Source: Pseudopyrenochaeta lycopersici (Eukaryota > Ascomycota > Dothideomycetes > Pleosporales > Pseudopyrenochaetaceae). From it: DNA of 17,008 nt. Of this stretch, positions 11,201-17,008 are shown piece by piece. The notes under the pieces were generated by a model that saw only the letters and a program-made list of their open reading frames with translations, made no database searches and had not been told where the DNA came from. Both the position numbers and the translations under genes were made by a program. The stretch spans positions 1 to 17,008 of the forward strand of contig NHZP01000165.1 in NCBI GenBank assembly GCA_003313425.1, read 5' to 3'. How positions within the stretch are numbered: position 1 is the stretch's first letter; the number at the start of each line of letters is the position of its first letter.

Positions 11201-12239
11201 GAACTCTACTAGTTATATTAAGGGATAGGATAATAAGAGGGACTAGCTAGAGAATTGCAGTGCGAAATTCCCTAACGTTAAATAGTTTAGTTAGCCTTAC
11301 AAGGCTAGTTATATCCGCATCTCTAATCCTAGGCTGCCTTATAGATCTACTAGGCCTGTAACTAAGTAATAATAAACTATCTTACCTTAGTTTATTAAGG
11401 TAGAAGAGGACATAACTATAATAGAGATTCCTAAGATAGGCTCCTATTAAGAGCTTACTGCTGCCTTTTAAAGCTTAACTGCCGCGCTAAAGTTACCTTC
11501 TAGACACTTAAATTACTATAGCGGCGTTAAGTAGGCCTTTCTTAGAGATGTTACACTAGTATACTTATTAAACATTACTAAGGCTGTAAGCTGTTAGCTA
11601 AGATAGGACTCTCTACTAGTTTTAGAGGAATTAACTAACTTATTTACAGATTAGCCTAACCCTAGTTTAATCTATTAATTTATTAAGGATACTAGGAAGG
11701 CTATAGTAAAGATAATTAAAGAGTATTAGGTTATCTACTAGTATTATAAGAAGCTTACTTTTAAGGAAGATAAAGATATTAGCGTACCTAATAGGTTATT
11801 CTTCTTAAATAAAGGTATAAATCTAGCTTAAGAAGCTAAGTAGTAGAAGCATAATAGGCAGGTTAAACAACGCACTACCCTAGATAAGGTTCTTAAGGAG
11901 CTTTCTAATAATCCTAATAGTAAGGCTGCTAGGATGCTAGACAGGAAGGAGAAACTAAGGCACCTGTCTATCTAAAGCGCAACTAAGTCTCTGCAAACTT
12001 TAACTTATACTAGTTTATAAAGGTTATTATTATAGTAATAGGCGCTAAGTTAATATTCGCCTGGTTAGTTACCTATAGGACCTCCTCTTGCGCCTTCTTG
12101 TCCTAGGCAAGCGTAACCTAACATAAGCGCGTTAAATCTGTATACACTGTCGCAGACTCCTTATTATAGCAAGAGGATTAAGGAGATTAAGAAGAAGAAG
12201 TAAGAGTAATTTAGCTGCACTGTTGAGAGCCTAACTAAT
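8250..12239 (+). pseudogene. Ghost of a large gene (about 1330 codons) with 2OG-Fe(II) dioxygenase-like region
   Basis: A single frame is continuous for about 4 kb with no frameshift; its many stops are TAA or TAG, as expected from Gln codons under RIP. Both ends are estimates, since ATG would have become ATA. The N-terminal part is Lys/Gln-rich; a basic helical segment lies near 9160-9200. The C-terminal third (about 10980-11450) reads YFYYINLNI, then GRGVDIIQGSVSFNN, then LRSFYNII, then SNPRLPYRSTRPVT and TILPQF. Undoing CpA/TpG changes makes YIN (11031-11039) an H-x-D and the Tyr at 11151 a His 40 codons later, the metal triad layout of PhyH-like 2-oxoglutarate dioxygenases. No RT, RNase H, integrase or transposase motif is seen. 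It ends with a charged segment (KRIKEIKKKKQEQ, about 12168-12210). I do not know its family; the dioxygenase call is tentative, the existence of a former gene is fairly firm. Confidence 0.7.
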
Positions 12240-12280
12240 TAGTAGTTATTAGGTAAGGCTTAACAGACTCTAATTAGCTA
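12228..12280. repeat. Right copy of hairpin-bearing repeat
   Basis: AGCCTAACTAATTAGTAG ... AGGTAAGGCTTAACAGACT ... CTAATTAGCTA parallels the repeat at 8219-8283, lacking about ten bases before the last block. It overlaps the probable stop of the large ghost gene. Confidence 0.5.
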
Positions 12281-12281
12281 A

Positions 12282-12622
12282 GTGCCTCTAGGTTATTTAA
12301 AGGATATTAGGATAATAGTATACTTGCTGGCGTCTTTAACAGTAAGGTTAAGGCGCGTTTTCTTTTATTTTTCCTACTATCTTTAAGAGATTTAACGATA
12401 AAGTGCGAGAGTTTATAAAGGAACCTGCACGATTATAAGGACTGCTCCTCCTGCAGAAATACAGCTTATACTGCCTTCCCTTTATTCGTAGGGTAATAAT
12501 TTCTTTCTTTCCTTTCTTTTTTTGTATGTCTTTTCTTAGCTCTCTTCTCCTCTTGCTAATAGTTCTACTTATAAAGAGAAGGAATAATAAGTAGGATTTA
12601 TAAGCTTAATAGGACTGAGCTT
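12282..12622 (+). other. Non-coding stretch with pyrimidine tract
   Basis: No convincing frame is seen after the ghost gene. A strongly pyrimidine-rich run occupies about 12501-12555 (mostly CTTT and TCTC). Such CT tracts are common in fungal promoters and untranslated regions, but here it lies upstream of a polypurine tract and LTR, so it may just be the 3' untranslated region of a retroelement. Confidence 0.5.
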
Positions 12623-12635
12623 AAAGTAGGGGAGG
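12623..12635 (+). promoter_or_regulatory. Polypurine tract-like site before an LTR
   Basis: AAAGTAGGGGAGG is followed eight bases later by TGTTATACAGGG. It closely matches the polypurine tracts of B (8025) and C (16483). If real, it means the LTR that follows is also the 3' LTR of whatever internal sequence lies to its left. Confidence 0.5.
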
Positions 12636-12642
12636 TTTATAC

Positions 12643-12980
12643 TGTTATACAGGGTACCTAGGTAATTAGGTGATAATAGGTTTCCTTTATTAGCGAGATT
12701 TAATAATAAGACTTAAAGATGCGAGAGATCTTAACGTTATGCACTAAACGTAATGTACTATGCACTACACACTACGATAATTCACTTTAAAACTGAGATT
12801 TTGCAAAGTAGCTAGTGCATTAGCTACGTCAATTTAATAAGATTTCAGACCATTTTGTTTATTACTTTTAATTAGGCTCTATACTTACCTTCGTTTCTAG
12901 CAGACTGCACAGGCAGGGCTGCTCCTGTTATTCACGCACGTTTGACTCTAACGTTACCTCTCATTCACAACACCAGAACT
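12643..12980 (+). repeat. Probable LTR upstream of element C (right edge unresolved)
   Basis: It starts TGTTATACAGGGTACC after the tract above and lies ahead of the Gag/pol remnants of C, so it is the natural candidate for the 5' LTR of C. It contains clustered TGCACTA-type motifs at about 12738-12770. From about 12880 the sequence is much less RIPed. The right end, perhaps near CATTCACA at 12969, is not proven: no matching 3' copy follows C and I could not find a clear tRNA primer binding site. Confidence 0.45.
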
Positions 12981-13139
12981 GCGGGATTGTGCCGAACCAC
13001 CTTGTTAACTCCACACTAACATTAACACCTTAGAAAACAAGGATATCAGCGACATCGCTTAAGCTAAACATTATTAGGAAGTCCACCTTATTAATAATAA
13101 GTTAGATTTCAGAGACTTTTCGCACTTATTTACTATACA

Positions 13140-16100
13140 AGATAGAAGCAAGTTATAAGCACAAAAGGACCATGCCGCGTTATAACTTACCTTGTCAAAC
13201 GCGACAGCTAGTCTAGAAGTAAGCCTTAAAAGTATTATGTGCGAACTAAACTACTAAACTTAGAGCTAGCGAAGACAGTAGTTATAAGTTAATACGATAT
13301 ATAAGAAGGTAGCAGACAAAGTAAGGCTAATTAATAAGCCGCGCCCCTAGAACTAATAGAATTTAGTAGGGAAGACTAGCTAGAAATTACAGTTAAGAAC
13401 TAATTAATTTGCTTAAGCCTAAAGGGACCTAGCCTAGGACCTTCTAATTATCTCTTTAAATAACAAAACGCGGATTTTCTACGAGGGTCTCACCTTACTT
13501 CTGAACAAATAAATTAACTAAAGCTTAGATCCCTGCAGGCCTAAGAAAAGCAGTTAATACTAGATATGTTAATAAATTAAGAAGCAGTAATCGCCTTTAC
13601 CTTTACTAAATTAGGAAGAATTAGCGAAGACGTTTGCCTACTATATAAGATAAAGATAATACCTTATAAAGTATAGCAGGTTAAGTCTTTTCCTATACTA
13701 AGAGGGATTAAGGAAGAGGTAGTAGTAATATTTTAAGAAAGAATTAACTAAGGAGCCCTTAAATAGTGCGATAGTTAGTATAGGAACCTATGGTTCCTAG
13801 TTACTAAGAAAGATAAGAAGTACTAGCTTATTAATAACGCAGTTTATATAAATAAGGTTTTAATACGGGATGCAAATCTCCTACTAATAGCTAACAAATT
13901 CTTAGAACAATTTACTAGATACAAGATCCTCTCTCTTATAAATCTGTTTTCAGGATATAATTAGATTATACTTTACCCTAACAGCAGAGACATAACTATA
14001 TTCTAGACGCTAATTAGGTTATTAAGATTATGCACGATAGTTTAAGGAGCTACGAACTTAGTTAGTGCTTTTCAGCGGATAATAATAAAATCCTAATTAG
14101 ATATTAGCCTTATACTGCGCTATTCCTAGATAATATTACGTGTAGTAGCTTAAAATTAACGTATAATAACAAAGAAGTATTACTAGGAGTTTAAAGATAC
14201 GTGCTAGAATATATCTAACAGCTAGACAGGGTACTTACTAATATTAAAAGAGCTAGGGCTACAGTCTTAGGAATAAAGTATTACTAGGGAATAGATAGGC
14301 TAGGTGTTATTAGATATAAAGTAGGTACTAAAGGAAGGCACCTAGATTACTAGAAAGTAGCTAAGATTTAAGAATAGCCTAAATACAGGAACGTAAAGGA
14401 AGTGCAGATATTCCTTAGAATATATGTCTATTATTATATCTAGGTACTAAGTTTTACTATTTAAGTAAAACTATTATTTACCCTCTTATAAAACGAAATA
14501 GAATAGGTATAGGAATCGCTGTAATAAGAAGTAATACAGGATTTAAAAGACAAAATCACTAATACTCTTATATTAGCTAGCCTAGATTATAAATATAGAC
14601 AGAGATTCTACCTTAGGGTTAATAGAAGTAAAGAAGGTGCAGGAGCTGTACTTAAACAGGAAGGTAAGGATAAGAAGCGTTATCCTTGTTAGTTTAAAAG
14701 TATAATATAGTTATAAGCTAAAAGTTAGTAGCATTTAACTAAGCTTAAATATAGGGCAGTGCTTTAGGCACTAAAGAAATTCAGAACTTAGCTATATAGG
14801 TAGAACTTTATAATTAAGACAGACGCGCAGACGTTAATTACGCAGTTAAACTAATTATTAGCTAAGACGCTAGGATCTGTTATAAATAGATAGATAGCCG
14901 CGATTCTTATATAGGAATTTAATATTAAGCACGTGCCTAGTAAAAAGTACGTAGTAGCTAACGCATTATCGCGGTACCTAAAACCTAACAGATAGGAACT
15001 ACTAGATTAGATAGAAGATAATTTAGAGGAATACGTTAAACACCTAATTAGCGCGATAGATAAGGCGCTACCTATTTAAGGACAGGCCTTAAAGAACAAA
15101 TACTTAAACACTTTAGAGGAAATCGCCTAATTCCTCCTATTACTAAAACTTCTACCTAATCTTATAAGGAAGGAACTTTAGGTATAGAAAAAGAAAGCTA
15201 TAAACTTCTTTATTAGAGATAGCTATCTATTTAGAAAAATATTACGAAATATTATAGTCTGTAGGGTAGTTAATAACCCTAACTTACGAGCAGCAGCTAT
15301 AAGCAACATCTATAAAGTTATTAGATATTAAGGCGTTATAGGCGTGTACAGTATAATAGCACAAAGGTATTAGTAGAAAAACATGTACAGCGACGTTAAG
15401 CTTTAAATATTAGCCTGTAAAGAATACTAACTAAGATCTTCTAAGCGCATAGTAGATATACTACCAACACCTATAGTTACGCGCTGTAGGAAATAATTGT
15501 AATTAACGTAGTATACATGCTAGAGTAAAATAGAAAGAGATTTCTAGTCCTTACTAGGGAATACCTATCTAGGTAAGTTAAAGGTCGCGTAATCCCTAAT
15601 AATAAGTCCTTAACTATTATAAAGTTTATCTATAAAGAAATTATATATAGATAGAGTATAACGAGGAAATTAATAGTAGATAGAGGACCTAATTTTGCTA
15701 AAGTTATTGTAGCCCTCGCTAAGATATATAAGATTAGGCGCGTCTAATTATTAGCTTATAACCCTTAAGTAATAGGTAAAGTTAAAGGTAGTTACAAACT
15801 AATTATAAATGCGCTTGCTAAGTTACTAGGATCATAGGTTACGAATCTCCTAGCTGTGTTGTTAGCAGACAGGATATTAATCTAGGAATAAACTAGATAT
15901 TCAGCCTTCTAACTTATTACTAGATAAAACCTAGTCCTGCTAATTCAGCTAGCCTTACTAACCTAGCAGATACTTCCCTTCCGCTAAATCTATAATAAAG
16001 AACATCTTCTTACAGTATAAGTAATACAGATTAACCTCAGAGACTAGCTTATTGAAGAGGCAGTCGTAAAAACGAAGTAAATGCGTGCGGCGAAAAAGGA

Positions 16101-16517
16101 ATACTAGGATAATTACAAAGAAATTAAATAATAAAAGATAAAGGATAGAGACTTAGTCCTGCTATAGGATTTAATACGTGAGATTAACATGTCTAGGTTA
16201 AGAAAACTAACTACAAGATAGTTAGGTCTATATTAAATCTTAGAAGTATTTAAGGATTAAGGTACCTATAGACTTAAAGACCTTAACAGATTAAGATTTA
16301 CTTATACCACGCTAGGTTATCGTTTGAAGCTATTTATCTAGAGAGACCCGTCAAATATAGCTGCTAAAAACTAAGGAAGAATAAAATTATAGGAACTATT
16401 ATTATAGGACGAGGTACACCTCTTTTAAGAGCTACTAGCTTAGTTTAACTAGTCTTAAGATGAACTAGGCAATAACGAGCCTAAAGTAGAGGGAGGTCGC
16501 CTGCGAAACCTTAAATC
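13140..16517 (+). pseudogene. pol: Element C pol (heavily RIPed, two frameshifts, 3' end cut by an LTR)
   Basis: Frame one (codons in phase with 13683) covers the Gag/protease remnant and RT start: LTSEQIN near 13494, AFTFTKLGRI near 13590, YRNLWFLVTKKDKKYQLIN near 13780-13836, SLINLFSGYNQI. After an indel near 14090 a second frame (phase of 14117) gives FLDN at 14123-14134 in place of F/YxDD, RNase H (RVNRSKEGAGAVL, KTDAQTLI, HVPSKKYVVANALSR) and the integrase zinc module (VVNNPNLRAAA). After an indel near 15485 a third frame gives VINVVYM, LIVDRGPNF (Asp 15679) and YNP.VIGKVKGSYK. Most catalytic acids are now Asn or Lys. Only about 160 codons precede the RT, so most of gag appears missing; another frame (13021 onward) is also open if TAR is read as Gln. 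No chromodomain is recognised. Confidence 0.88.
16483..16496 (+). promoter_or_regulatory. Element C polypurine tract-like site
   Basis: AAAGTAGAGGGAGG matches the tracts at 8025 and 12623. It lies 22 bases before the LTR of the element 1 family that interrupts C, so the 3' LTR of C is displaced or lost. Confidence 0.5.
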
Positions 16518-16524
16518 CTGTCAG

Positions 16525-16635
16525 GGTTCAATCCTTTCAGGTTACTAGACGCAGGTGAAAGGGTTCAATCCTTCCAAGTTACTAGACGCAGGTGAAAGGT
16601 AACGATCCTGCCAAGTTACTAGACGCAGGTGAAAG
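16525..16635 (+). repeat. Three 37-bp tandem units in second LTR
   Basis: Units at 16525-16561, 16562-16598 and 16599-16635. The third begins GTAACGATCC instead of GGTTCAATCC, so it is a diverged copy; all three share the ACTAGACGCAGGTGAAAG core. Confidence 0.9.
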
Positions 16636-16661
16636 GTAACTGTTACCTCTTACCTTTCACC
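16628..16661. repeat. Perfect 12-bp hairpin in second LTR
   Basis: GGTGAAAGGTAA and TTACCTTTCACC are intact as in the other LTR, despite RIP-type changes elsewhere between the two copies. Confidence 0.88.
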
Positions 16662-16820
16662 AAGCTAGGTAACTAGATCGGGACTAGCCTGCTCTAGCTC
16701 ATGTATATAGGCAGCACCTCTCCCCTGAAGGTGAGAGGTATCTGCTATTTTGTCCATTTCCTTTTAAATTGAGTCTCTTTAACTAAGACCGTCCTAACTG
16801 TGCGTGTTAACTGCCTTACA

Positions 16821-17008
16821 TAATAGCAGATCATACAGCGCTTTGGCTCCTCTCTGTAGTTAACATATAGTTGCTTAAGCTGTTACCTCTTAGGTAAGTT
16901 TAACAGTAAGGTAGTACTAACGTACTAGGACTAGATCCTATCCCCCCTTAGTTAAGCTTTAGGATAGCCCTCGCACGATAGTTAATTTACAGTGCTATCC
17001 TTCTACTA
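16821..17008 (+). other. Sequence after second LTR, probably leader of another element 1 copy
   Basis: It is less RIPed than element C and does not continue its pol. No gene is seen. An 8-bp inverted repeat, AGGATAGC (16961-16968) and GCTATCCT (16994-17001), is present. If the LTR is a 5' one, this is the untranslated leader with the primer binding site; no TGG-initial tRNA match sits directly at the LTR edge, so self-priming or an unusual primer would be needed, or the reading is wrong. Confidence 0.4.

Larger units (their letters stand above)
16519..16820 (+). repeat. Second LTR of the element 1 family (302 bp)
   Basis: TGTCAGGG...CTTACA aligns over its full length with the LTR at 6299-6563. 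The 37-bp difference in length equals exactly one extra tandem unit. The start keeps CA (TGTCAG) where the other copy has TA. It is not preceded by the G8 polypurine tract of element 1 and the flanks show no evident 5-bp duplication (AATCC left, TAATA right), which argues for a 5' LTR of another copy extending beyond the window rather than a 3' or solo LTR. It has the same hairpin (16628-16661) and TATA-like box near 16703. Confidence 0.88.

Noticed and set aside
669..12239. A nuclear code in which TAA/TAG mean Gln
   Set aside because: Reading TAR as Gln works well, but the same DNA also has CGA-to-TGA stops, His-to-Tyr and Asp-to-Asn changes and frameshifts, and CpA is lost outside Gln codons. 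RIP explains all of this at once.
8250..12239. Tyrosine recombinase or DDE transposase of a Starship, Crypton or DNA transposon
   Set aside because: I looked for the R...HxxR...Y pattern and for a spaced DDE set and could not support either in the continuous frame.
16525..16635. CRISPR-like array
   Set aside because: The 37-bp units are contiguous without unique spacers, lie inside an LTR and the genome is eukaryotic.
6299..16820. One 10.5-kb element bounded by the two similar LTRs
   Set aside because: The left LTR directly follows the polypurine tract of element 1 and so is its 3' LTR. The interior holds parts of at least two other elements.

Overview
The window looks like repeat-rich, silenced DNA from a filamentous ascomycete (Pezizomycotina). 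I see no intact cellular gene. Almost everything is a ruined Ty3/gypsy-type LTR retrotransposon or a gene ghost. The damage is the signature of repeat-induced point mutation (RIP): C-to-T (and G-to-A) changes at CpA/TpG, so Gln codons have become TAA/TAG and start codons are lost. The genus cannot be told from this window.

Layout: (1) 1-6563 is a chromovirus, here 'element 1', entering from the left without its 5' LTR. It has gag remnants (2-1577), a pol frame (about 1720-5883: protease, reverse transcriptase, RNase H, integrase, chromodomain), a 3' UTR, a polypurine tract and a 3' LTR (6299-6563). Its RIP is light. (2) 6564-8040 is the 3' part of the pol of an older, heavily RIPed gypsy element, 'B', starting inside the integrase zinc finger exactly where the LTR of element 1 stops. 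B ends in a polypurine tract and the start of its 3' LTR (8041). (3) About 8250-12239 holds one continuous frame of about 1330 codons if TAA/TAG are read as former Gln. It is not retroviral; its C-terminal third has a pattern like a 2-oxoglutarate/Fe(II) dioxygenase (PhyH-like) with the metal ligands changed as RIP would change them. Similar hairpin-forming repeats lie at both ends. (4) 12623-12650 is a second polypurine tract/LTR junction, followed by a probable LTR. (5) About 13140-16517 is another heavily RIPed gypsy pol, 'C', related to B, with two frameshifts. (6) 16519-16820 is a second LTR of the element 1 family, with one extra 37-bp unit, probably the 5' LTR of another copy running out to the right.

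Inferred history: B, C and the large unknown gene were heavily RIPed first; element 1 copies landed in the integrase region of B and at the 3' end of C later and were mutated only lightly. None of these genes can now make a full protein. The most interesting item is the large ghost gene between the B and C elements, which may be cargo of, or a neighbour caught between, retroelements.
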